DNA from: FW021-bin31 sp964467635
GTDB taxonomy: Bacteria > Bacteroidota > Bacteroidia > Chitinophagales > Chitinophagaceae
Length of the DNA: 5,102 nt
Assembly: GCA_964467635.1 (NCBI GenBank)
Contig: CAYXRN010000200.1
Location: 1 to 5,102 of the forward strand
Direction of reading: 5' to 3'
Position numbers and translations under genes: made by a program. Under the pieces are notes generated by a model. That model did not search any database, was not told the DNA's origin, and worked only from the letters and a program-made list of their open reading frames with translations. Below, piece after piece: positions 1 to 5,102 of this stretch (the stretch's first letter is position 1; each line of letters starts with the position of its first letter).

Positions 1-712
1 GTTCGACACCATTTAGTTTTTCTTTCTCGATCATCAATAAGGACAGGTCGTGCACACAGCGCCTGACATCGGAAGAATCCAGCGCATTGTAATAACCACG
101 AACATGTTGAAACCGGTCTAGTACAATTAATGTGGATGAAGATAGGCTATTTTTAGAGCCATGGGGTTCTAAAGCAACCTTAAAATCATTCGCCGCCATA
201 TCCTTTACCTCACTTAGCGGTCCACGTAAAAACCACCATACCGAATGATTCGCCTGATGATCAAAAGCATATTGCAACAAAACCGGAATGGAGTCATGCG
301 CGGGATCAGTAGAAATAGACAGGATATGAAACCCGGTATCGCTCTTGGCAAAGGAGCGTCCTAACTTTTTCAAAACCCTGGAGACAGGTTTTGAGACCAC
401 GCTGTCATCGGTCTGGAAAAAATTAACGATGACCAGGCCACCGTCAATATCTTTCAAGGTTATGGTATCGCCAAGTTGGTTGACGAGCGAGAAAGGCCGC
501 ATGCGATGATAAACCGTATCGGTCACCACCTCTCCGTCTTCCTTGCTGTAAAGGACACGATCTACTACATAATGCCTCGGCATTTTCAGTTGTGTATCAC
601 TCAAGTACTTGGTGATCAAAAAGCCAATGAGGGGCAGCAGCAGGATAAAAATAAACAGGAACTTTGACCCCTTACCCGATTTTGATTTTTTAGTAGTAAT
701 AACCGTAATATT
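1..712 (-). CDS. SCO/SenC-family protein, metal-ligand-less, partial (3' end beyond left edge)
   Basis: Reading leftwards, the open frame begins after a TAA at 715-713 and runs off the window without a stop (237 codons visible). It starts with a Lys/Ser-rich stretch and one membrane anchor (about residues 18-34, FLFIFILLLPLIGFLI), so the thioredoxin-like domain probably faces the periplasm. Family resemblance rests on the segments VIVNFFQT, FHILSISTDPAHDS, WWFLRGP, LIVLDRFQHVRGYYNALD and LLMIEKEK, in the order and spacing of Bacteroidota SCO proteins. SCO proteins bind copper through CxxxC and a distal His to assemble the CuA site. Here the CPxxxCP segment reads DSVVSKP (Asp codon 406-404, Ser codon 394-392), and the position expected to hold His is Ser (142-140), so copper transfer by the usual chemistry is unlikely. 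No ATG, GTG or TTG lies before the anchor: ATT at 709 or 700 is possible, TTG 619 and ATG 583 fall in or after the anchor. Only a few C-terminal residues are probably missing. Family call confident; function and start uncertain. Confidence 0.8.
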
Positions 713-714
713 TT

Positions 715-752
715 AAAAAAGCTGCTCACCATACAACAGCATTAGTGGCAGC
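715..752 (-). terminator. Rho-independent terminator immediately upstream of the SCO-like frame
   Basis: GCTGCCAC (752-745) pairs with GTGAGCAGC (729-721) with a single bulged A at 726; T744-G730 and A743-T731 can extend the stem to 10 pairs around a loop of about 11 nt. Six T (720-715) follow directly. It ends the structured RNA just before the SCO-like frame opens, so SCO expression would need read-through, antitermination or an unseen internal promoter. Confidence 0.6.
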
Positions 753-832
753 CTATTTTTTATCCTAAAGTGAACTACCCACCCACAGCTGAGCCGATGA
801 GTTGGGTCTAAGGGTCGCAGGCTCACCTAATG
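740..832 (-). promoter_or_regulatory. Long-range stem, candidate antiterminator or aptamer-closing helix
   Basis: Segment 832-820 (CATTAGGTGAGCC) pairs with 753-740 (GGCTGCCACTAATG): CATTA/TAATG, a bulged G827, GTG/CAC, a GC bulge at 749-748, then AGCC/GGCT, 12 pairs in all. The 3' arm is the same sequence that forms the 5' arm of the terminator at 752-721, so the two helices cannot coexist. The 5' arm GGTGAGCC is nearly repeated in the terminator 3' arm GGTGAGCAGC (730-721), which is why both can pair with the same partner. This three-part arrangement is typical of transcription attenuation; the controlling signal is unknown. Confidence 0.5.
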
Positions 833-860
833 GTAACGCCTTACCTTGTTTTTACTTAAA

Positions 861-885
861 GTAGAGTTTAGTCCCTAAACCCTAC
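861..885 (-). other. 11-bp RNA hairpin at the predicted 5' end of the structured RNA
   Basis: GTAGGGTTTAG (885-875) pairs with CTAAACTCTAC (871-861) over 11 consecutive positions, one of them a G-T wobble, around a GGA loop. It starts where the upstream -7 box predicts the transcript 5' end, so it may protect that end or form part of the RNA fold. Confidence 0.6.
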
Positions 886-992
886 CATGCAAATATACAA
901 AAACTATTTGGAGTTTGATTAGTATATATTTAGTCGCTTATATCCCACCGAGCTTATTGGTATCAGTGGGTTTTACACGCCACGCTATAAAA
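886..992. other. AT-rich intergenic stretch after the subunit IV gene
   Basis: Between the subunit IV stop and the predicted start of the structured RNA there is no convincing gene. It holds the TATATTTG box at 897-890 and a 5-bp inverted repeat (CCCAC 944-948 with GTGGG 966-970, 17-nt loop) that lacks a T-tract on the minus strand. I see no clear terminator for the oxidase genes, so read-through from them into the structured RNA remains possible. Confidence 0.4.
890..897 (-). promoter_or_regulatory. Bacteroidota-type -7 promoter box TATATTTG
   Basis: The minus strand reads TATATTTG, an exact match to the Bacteroidota sigma-ABfr -7 consensus TAnnTTTG. Transcription would be expected to start about 5 nt downstream, near 885, exactly where the 11-bp hairpin begins. 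No good -33 TTTG/TTG is visible at the usual 19-21 bp spacing, so the site rests on the -7 box and its placement. It would drive the structured RNA and possibly the SCO-like gene separately from the oxidase genes. Confidence 0.5.
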
Positions 993-1412
993 TTAATGTG
1001 TCTCGTGTCGCACGTTTTCCCAGGGAACGGTAGATTCAATGACCCCTCTGTTGTCCTGACGTGCGTCCTTGGTGGCATCTCCTTCCCAAAGCAACGCACC
1101 GATCCCCCAGAGCAAGAAGGCCAGAGGGATAAGAATGATCCAAACCAGTTGTTTCACTTCGTGCTTGAGGTGCATGAACTCCGCAACGATGTAAAACGCC
1201 TTCACAATGGTCAGCCCGATAAATATGACGTTAAGCACTCCCCTGGGCAGAAAGCCCACTTCAAAGTGCAAAAGGGCCAGTCCAACCTCTACAATCGTTA
1301 CCGCAAGTAAGATCCAAAAGACCTTTACCAGCGTCTTTACCACCGGGTCCTTTTTATTTTCCCTGTCGACCGCTTGTGCCTGTTCTGCGCTAATTGCCTG
1401 CGTATTGTCCAT
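993..1412 (-). CDS. ctaF: Cytochrome c oxidase subunit IV, short bacterial type (CtaF-like)
   Basis: A 139-residue membrane protein with a hydrophilic N-terminus (about 1-27), three predicted membrane helices (about 28-50, 56-78 and 87-109) and a charged C-terminal tail of about 30 residues. The pattern with FWILLAVTIVEVGLAL, IFIGLTIVKAFYIVAEFMHLKHE and LVWIILIPLAFLLWGIGALLWEG fits the prokaryotic COX4 family, in which the second helix ending in FMHL(K/R) is the hallmark. It is a small accessory subunit of the heme-copper oxidase in the inner membrane, without metal ligands. It starts with ATG 62 nt after the longer subunit III gene and is the last oxidase structural gene here; no clear terminator follows its TAA. 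The family call is strong. The symbol ctaF follows Bacillus usage; some annotators leave the gene unnamed. Confidence 0.9.
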   Translation of the reverse strand: MDNTQAISAEQAQAVDRENKKDPVVKTLVKVFWILLAVTIVEVGLALLHFEVGFLPRGVLNVIFIGLTIVKAFYIVAEFMHLKHEVKQLVWIILIPLAFLLWGIGALLWEGDATKDARQDNRGVIESTVPWENVRHETH

Positions 1413-1474
1413 GTTCGATTATCTTCAAATGATTACTTAATAATTCAATAGCTTTTATCCTTAGTGGGCAGTGA

Positions 1475-2212
1475 TCAAAGTAGGTAGTAGCAGGTAAATA
1501 CATACACCCAAACCAGGTCCACAAAGTGCCAATACAAACCAGCTTTTTCTACCATTTCATAATGACCGCGTTTCTGGTAAGTTCCCTTCATGACATTAAT
1601 TAATACAATCACATTTACGGTAATGCCAATGGTTACGTGGAATCCGTGAAAGCCGGTGATCAGGAAAAAGTACGCCCCAAAAGCAGCCGGTCCGGGCGTA
1701 TGGTGTCCGTCAATGATCGGACCCAGCATATTGTGACTGGTCGTAACTCCCTCCAGGATAAGATCGGTCCACTCAAAAGCCTGACAACCCAGAAACAAGA
1801 GACCGCCTACAATGGTAACCATCAGCCATTTGGTTACTTCCTTCTGCTTCATCTGATGTCCGGCGTGCACCGCCAGTACCATCGTTACCGAACTCATGAT
1901 CAGAATAAAGGTCATCAAGCTAACGGAAGCCATGGGCATGTTCGGGATACCAAAGAAACTGGAAAATACTTCATTGGCATCCGGCCAGTAAGAAAGGCTA
2001 AACCGGGTACTCCCATAAGCATAGAGAAAGGCGCCAAAAATAAAAACATCCCCCAACAGGAAGATCCACATCATCAGCTTTCCATAGCTGATATTGAAAG
2101 GAGACACGCCTCCCCGGAAAGGCTCATTCCAAATGCTTGGTCCGGATCCGGAATGTTCCACATAATGCTTTGCATCTTTAGCTGTAGCCCCTGCTGTTAC
2201 TGAATCGCTCAT
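1475..2212 (-). CDS. ctaE: Cytochrome c oxidase subunit III (full-length copy)
   Basis: A 245-residue polytopic membrane protein of the COX3 family. After a soluble N-terminal stretch of about 45 residues come five hydrophobic segments, fewer than the seven of mitochondrial subunit III but usual for many bacterial forms. Hallmarks in order: LLGDVFIFGAFLYAYG in the first helix, FLGCQAFEWTDLI with the conserved Gln and Glu near residues 144-147, GAYFFLITGFHGFHVTIG, and the C-terminal YWHFVDLVWVYVF. It binds subunit I in the inner membrane and has no redox centre; the family role is to stabilise turnover and proton uptake. The helix-1 acidic residue is Asp rather than the usual Glu. The ATG at 2212 lies 26 nt after the stop of the shorter copy. 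An operon with its neighbours is inferred from strand and spacing. Confidence 0.93.
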   Translation of the reverse strand: MSDSVTAGATAKDAKHYVEHSGSGPSIWNEPFRGGVSPFNISYGKLMMWIFLLGDVFIFGAFLYAYGSTRFSLSYWPDANEVFSSFFGIPNMPMASVSLMTFILIMSSVTMVLAVHAGHQMKQKEVTKWLMVTIVGGLLFLGCQAFEWTDLILEGVTTSHNMLGPIIDGHHTPGPAAFGAYFFLITGFHGFHVTIGITVNVIVLINVMKGTYQKRGHYEMVEKAGLYWHFVDLVWVYVFTCYYLL

Positions 2213-2238
2213 ATGTCAAAAACTATTATTATTTAAAC

Positions 2239-2811
2239 TTATCTGATTACTAAAAAAAAGATATACAAATATATCCAAAGCCCGTCTACAAAATGCCAAA
2301 AAGTCGCGGCTACCTCCACTGGTATAGGATCGTATGTCCTGATCTTTCTCCGGTAGGCTCTGAAAAATATCACCAAAAGCGCAACCACCCCCGCTAAAAC
2401 ATGTACCATATGGGCACTGATAATGACATACAGAAAGCCTGCAGATATGTTCCACGACAAGGTAAATCCTTCTTCATACATTTTACCAAATCCTGCCATT
2501 TGTCCCCCTAAAAAAACCAATCCCAAAACCGCCGTAATGGTAATCAATTTCTTGTAGGCTGCCATATTCCGCGCCTTAAAATTTTTTAGCGCCAGATGCA
2601 TGGTCAGGCTGCTTGTTAAAATGGCAATGGTGGACACCCAAAACACATGTGGCATCGCAAAGGACTGCCAGGCATCCCGTTGATGCATCACAATATAGGC
2701 ACTGGTAAAGGCGGCAAAAAACATAACAATACCCGCCAGAATCAGCCACATATTGAATTTATACGGATGTATCCTCCTTTTCATATCCCACGTTGTTACA
2801 CTTGTAGCCAC
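2239..2811 (-). CDS. Short heme-copper oxidase subunit III-like protein
   Basis: A 190-residue COX3-family protein with five predicted membrane helices and a short N-terminus. Family signs are the first helix MWLILAGIVMFFAAFTSAYIV, LGLVFLGGQMAGFGKMYEEG, YVIISAHMVHVLAGVVALLV with the two spaced histidines, and the C-terminal TFWHFVDGLWIYLYIFFL. Compared with the longer copy just downstream, the acidic residue of helix 1 is absent (AGIVMFF versus GDVFIFG) and the FEW after the conserved Gln is replaced (QMAGFG). It is probably a second subunit III-like partner of the same oxidase, as often seen in Bacteroidota. The start is GTG at 2811, 12 nt after the ctaB stop and in the same frame; an ATG at 2784 is an alternative that would remove nine residues. 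Family sure; specific role unknown. Confidence 0.88.
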   Translation of the reverse strand: MATSVTTWDMKRRIHPYKFNMWLILAGIVMFFAAFTSAYIVMHQRDAWQSFAMPHVFWVSTIAILTSSLTMHLALKNFKARNMAAYKKLITITAVLGLVFLGGQMAGFGKMYEEGFTLSWNISAGFLYVIISAHMVHVLAGVVALLVIFFRAYRRKIRTYDPIPVEVAATFWHFVDGLWIYLYIFFLVIR

Positions 2812-2823
2812 AAGCCAAATATT

Positions 2824-3705
2824 TTATACTTTATCTGCCAATAAGGCCAGTTGAACAATTACAAAATAAAAGTACGCGCTAAACATCAGTTTTCTTGCAT
2901 GCGCAACATCCTGGTAACGATAAAGTTCCACTGCGCGAAACAAAAAGTAAACATTCATCAGCAATATTACAACCGCCGACGCGACGCCGGAAATGTTGTA
3001 ATAAAAAGGCAGCCAGCCAACAGGAATGAGCATGGCGGTATAAGCCACCGCCTGCATGGCAGAATACCTGTTCTTCCCCTCGGTAGAAGGTAATAACTTG
3101 AAGCCGGCCTTCTTATAATCCTCATAAGCCACCCATCCAATCGCCCAAAAATGGGGAAATTGCCAGAAAAACTGAATGGCAAACAATATCCAGGCGCCAT
3201 AATTAATTACACCGGCCCCGGCTACCCAGCCAATCAGTGGAGGCAACGCTCCGGGAAAAGCTCCTACAAATACCGCCAGAGAGTTCCATTTTTTCCATGG
3301 CGTATACACAAAACCATACAAAACAAAGGAAAAAAGGCTGATGATCGCACTCAACCAGTTGAATACCAGGCCCATAATGAGCAGGCCGGCGATGAGTAAG
3401 ACACTGCAGGCAATGACGGCCTCTGCCACGCTCATCCGTCCGTCGGGAAGCGGTCTTTTCTTGGTTCGCGACATTTTCGCGTCCGAACCCCGCTCAATCA
3501 TCTGGTTGAGGGCATTAGCGGCACCCGTAATGCATAATCCACCAACAAAAAGTAAAAGAACTTGCCAAAAATGAACTTCCAATCCCGGCACCAGCAAATA
3601 GGCAATCACACAGGAAAAGACTACGGTGAAACTCAGCGTAAACTTCGTCAACTGATAGTAGTCTTTTGCCTTTTCCGCCACCACAACCTGCCACGACCAC
3701 TTCAT
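2824..3705 (-). CDS. ctaB: Protoheme IX farnesyltransferase (heme O synthase)
   Basis: A UbiA-superfamily inner-membrane prenyltransferase that adds a farnesyl group to heme B, giving heme O, the precursor of the heme A used by the adjacent oxidase. From the ATG at 3705 it has 293 residues, normal for the family, with about nine hydrophobic segments. Signatures: the first metal/diphosphate-binding region NQMIERGSDAKMSRTKKRP (Asn67, Glu71, Asp75), YTPWKKWN followed by GALPPLIGW, WQFPHFWAIGW, and the second acidic loop YEDYKKAGFKLLP. The first motif differs from the common NxxxDRDID form, with Glu for the first Asp and Gly for the second. An in-frame GTG at 3738 would add eleven residues, but the ATG is preferred because GAGGAAAGG precedes it and the family sequence begins close by. 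The gene lies 93 nt after ctaD and 12 nt before the short cox3-like gene. Confidence 0.93.
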   Translation of the reverse strand: MKWSWQVVVAEKAKDYYQLTKFTLSFTVVFSCVIAYLLVPGLEVHFWQVLLLFVGGLCITGAANALNQMIERGSDAKMSRTKKRPLPDGRMSVAEAVIACSVLLIAGLLIMGLVFNWLSAIISLFSFVLYGFVYTPWKKWNSLAVFVGAFPGALPPLIGWVAGAGVINYGAWILFAIQFFWQFPHFWAIGWVAYEDYKKAGFKLLPSTEGKNRYSAMQAVAYTAMLIPVGWLPFYYNISGVASAVVILLMNVYFLFRAVELYRYQDVAHARKLMFSAYFYFVIVQLALLADKV

Positions 3706-3708
3706 AGA

Positions 3709-3717
3709 CCTTTCCTC
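3709..3717 (-). promoter_or_regulatory. Ribosome binding site supporting the ATG start of ctaB
   Basis: The minus strand reads GAGGAAAGG ending 3 nt before the ATG at 3705; the GAGG core lies 8 nt from the ATG. Strong Shine-Dalgarno sequences are uncommon in Bacteroidota, so this one favours the ATG over the in-frame GTG at 3738, which has no such element. Confidence 0.5.
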
Positions 3718-3798
3718 TATTAAAACATTTTCCTGCACTTCAATCTACTGCACGTTTTGGTTAGTTATTCTTATTATTTCAATGGTCCGCCGCCTTCG

Positions 3799-5102
3799 TC
3801 AGACGGGTTGCTTCTTATCTTTCTTCGCTTCGGATTCTTCTTTCTGTCTCGCCAGTTCCTGCTCCTCTTCAGGAGACAAGGGCACATTCTGCGGAATAAA
3901 GTCTACCCCGTTACGACTAAAGTCATAGGGCCAGCGGTAAACCGTTGGAATTTCCCCGATCCAGTTGCCATGACCCGGCTTAATAGGCGTAGTCCATTCT
4001 AAAGTAGTGGCTCCCCAGGGATTCTGACTTTTGACTTTCTGGCCTTTAAAAATGCTGTAGAAAAAGTTAAACAGAAAAACCAACTGCGTAATAAATACGA
4101 TAATAGCGATAATACTTATAAAGGTATTCAGGCTTTCAAAAGGCTTAAAGGTGTACCAGGCGTCATAACTGTAATAGCGCCTGGGCATTCCCGCCAGGCC
4201 TTCGTAATGCATCGGCCAAAATATCAGATAAGCCCCAATCAGCGATATCCAGAAATGTATCACCCCTAAGGTTCGGTTCATCATTCTGCCAAACATCTTC
4301 GGGAACCAGTGATACACGCCGGCGAACATACCGAATATCGCCGAAACCCCCATTACCAGGTGGAAGTGTGCGATAATAAAGTAGGTGTCGTGTATATGCA
4401 GGTCAATGGCAGAATTACCCATCCAGATACCTGTCAATCCGCCGGAAATAAAGGTACTCACAAAGCCTATGGCAAACATAACCGGCACATTGTAGGTGAT
4501 GTTGCTCCGCCAGAGCGTGCCGAGCCAGTTGAATACTTTAATTGCAGAAGGCACAGCAATCAGCAAGGTCAACAGCACAAAAACAGAACCCAATAGCGGA
4601 TTCATACCGCTGATAAACATGTGGTGCGCCCATACCGTTACCGACAAAATCATAATGGCGAAAAAGGCAATCACCATACCCACGTAGCCGAAGATAGGTC
4701 GCTTACCATGTGTAGACAACATATCCGACACAATTCCCATACCGGGTAGTATCGTAATGTATACTTCGGGATGGCCCAGGAACCAGAACAGGTGCTGGTA
4801 AAGTATCGGGCTTCCACCGGTATTGGGTAAGGCTTGTCCTTTTATAAATATATCGGAAAGATAAAAGCTTGTACCCAGGTGCCGGTCAAACATTAACATG
4901 ATCATGGCGGAAAGCAGTACGGGGAAGGACAGTAAACCCAGTATAGCGGTTACCAGCAAGCCCCAGATCGTCAAAGGCATGCGTCCCATGCTCATTCCTT
5001 TGGTACGCATGTTCAGTATGGTAGAAATATAGTTGATCCCCGCCATGATCTGGGAAAGGATAAAGAAGGCCATGGCCGTAATCCAGAAGTCCGCTCCCGT
5101 TC
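3799..5102 (-). CDS. ctaD: Cytochrome c oxidase subunit I, partial (5' end beyond right edge)
   Basis: The catalytic subunit of an A-type heme-copper oxidase: 434 C-terminal residues are present, entering from the right edge as TGADFWITAMAF; ATG 5073 is an internal Met, not the start. The first helices and the N-terminal heme a histidine lie outside. Visible centre residues: GHPEVY with CuB His (codon 4773-4771) and the Tyr four residues on that is normally cross-linked to it; WAHHMF with the two other CuB histidines (4626-4621); PSAIKVFNW with the K-channel Lys; and HDTYFIIAHFHLVMG with the heme a3 His (4368-4366) and heme a His (4362-4360). The Glu within GHPEV marks the A1 subgroup with a D-channel. 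It reduces O2 to water and pumps protons across the inner membrane. The tail is a soluble Glu/Lys-rich segment ending KKDKKQPV. The family call is certain; electron donor and subunit II are not visible. Confidence 0.97.
   Translation of the reverse strand, partial: TGADFWITAMAFFILSQIMAGINYISTILNMRTKGMSMGRMPLTIWGLLVTAILGLLSFPVLLSAMIMLMFDRHLGTSFYLSDIFIKGQALPNTGGSPILYQHLFWFLGHPEVYITILPGMGIVSDMLSTHGKRPIFGYVGMVIAFFAIMILSVTVWAHHMFISGMNPLLGSVFVLLTLLIAVPSAIKVFNWLGTLWRSNITYNVPVMFAIGFVSTFISGGLTGIWMGNSAIDLHIHDTYFIIAHFHLVMGVSAIFGMFAGVYHWFPKMFGRMMNRTLGVIHFWISLIGAYLIFWPMHYEGLAGMPRRYYSYDAWYTFKPFESLNTFISIIAIIVFITQLVFLFNFFYSIFKGQKVKSQNPWGATTLEWTTPIKPGHGNWIGEIPTVYRWPYDFSRNGVDFIPQNVPLSPEEEQELARQKEESEAKKDKKQPV

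Larger units (their letters stand above)
715..885 (-). ncRNA. Candidate structured RNA: riboswitch-like leader of the SCO gene or independent small RNA
   Basis: This roughly 170-nt stretch between the subunit IV gene and the SCO-like gene has no convincing coding frame but is dense in complementary segments on the minus strand. In order it holds an 11-bp hairpin (885-861), an A-rich linker, a 5-bp hairpin GGTAAGGCGTTACC (845-832), a 12-bp long-range stem (832-820 with 753-740) enclosing an inner stem (ACCCA 807-803 with TGGGT 785-781, extended by ACCC 815-812 with GGGT 780-777 across a 4-nt bulge), and a terminator ending in six T at 720-715. A TATATTTG promoter box lies just upstream. This could be a cis-acting leader controlling the downstream SCO frame, or a free-standing RNA. 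I do not recognise a known riboswitch, tmRNA, RNase P or SRP RNA signature. A 6S-type rod is conceivable, but the self-folding 5' hairpin argues against it. Confidence 0.55.

Noticed and set aside
476..667. A 63-codon plus-strand open frame opposite the start of the SCO-like gene
   Set aside because: It is antisense to the SCO-like frame, which has clear family similarity.
721..885. tRNA, tmRNA, RNase P RNA, SRP RNA or known riboswitch classes (cobalamin, TPP, FMN, SAM) in the structured gap
   Set aside because: I found none of their conserved sequence blocks; the stem pattern does not make a cloverleaf.
944..975. Inverted repeat CCCAC/GTGGG with TTTT after it on the plus strand, considered as a terminator
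   Set aside because: The stem is only 5 bp with a 17-nt loop, no plus-strand gene ends there, and on the minus strand no T-tract follows.
915..1310. A 131-codon plus-strand open frame overlapping the subunit IV gene
   Set aside because: Antisense to a recognisable COX4 protein, with no domain-like features and no convincing ribosome binding site.
1637..2203. A 188-codon open frame on the plus strand opposite the longer subunit III gene
   Set aside because: It lies wholly antisense to a well-recognised gene, its product is basic and low in family-like features, and it resembles no family; it is a by-product of codon use on the other strand.
2216..2455. A 79-codon minus-strand frame (MEHICRLSVCHYQCPYG...) inside the short cox3-like gene
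   Set aside because: It overlaps the real gene in another frame; its Cys-rich look comes from out-of-frame reading of membrane-helix codons.
3706..3798. The gap between ctaD and ctaB considered as holding a terminator or internal promoter
   Set aside because: A weak GTCTG/CGGAC stem just after the ctaD stop has no T-tract, and no TAnnTTTG box is present on the minus strand.

Overview
The window is a block of genes transcribed leftwards (minus strand) that encodes the core and biogenesis of an aa3-type cytochrome c oxidase. Gene order (ctaD, ctaB, two consecutive cox3-like genes, a short subunit IV gene, then a SCO-family gene), the wording of the proteins and a perfect Bacteroidota-type -7 promoter box (TAnnTTTG) point to the phylum Bacteroidota, probably Chitinophagaceae or a close relative. 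The family-level placement is inference; no rRNA or other taxonomic marker is present.

Reading from the right edge in the direction of transcription: the catalytic subunit I gene (ctaD; its 5' end lies outside the window), heme O synthase (ctaB), a short subunit III-like gene, a longer subunit III gene, and the three-helix subunit IV gene. A roughly 280-base stretch without a protein gene follows, then a SCO/SenC-like gene that runs off the left edge. The oxidase uses heme a, a3 and CuB in subunit I. CtaB makes heme O, the precursor of heme A; ctaA is not in the window. Subunits III and IV are membrane partners. SCO proteins normally help deliver copper to the CuA site of subunit II, which is also not visible here.

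Two parts go beyond an ordinary oxidase operon. First, the 713-992 gap holds what looks like a structured RNA: a TATATTTG box, an 11-bp hairpin beginning where transcription should start, and a rho-independent terminator just before the SCO frame. The 5' arm of that terminator can instead pair with an upstream segment in a 12-bp long-range stem, so the two folds exclude each other, as in riboswitches and attenuators. Second, the SCO-like protein keeps the overall SCO sequence, but both copper-binding cysteines and the conserved histidine are replaced (Asp, Ser, Ser). Its frame also has no ordinary start codon between the terminator and the membrane anchor.

No mobile elements, CRISPR arrays, tRNAs or rRNAs were seen.
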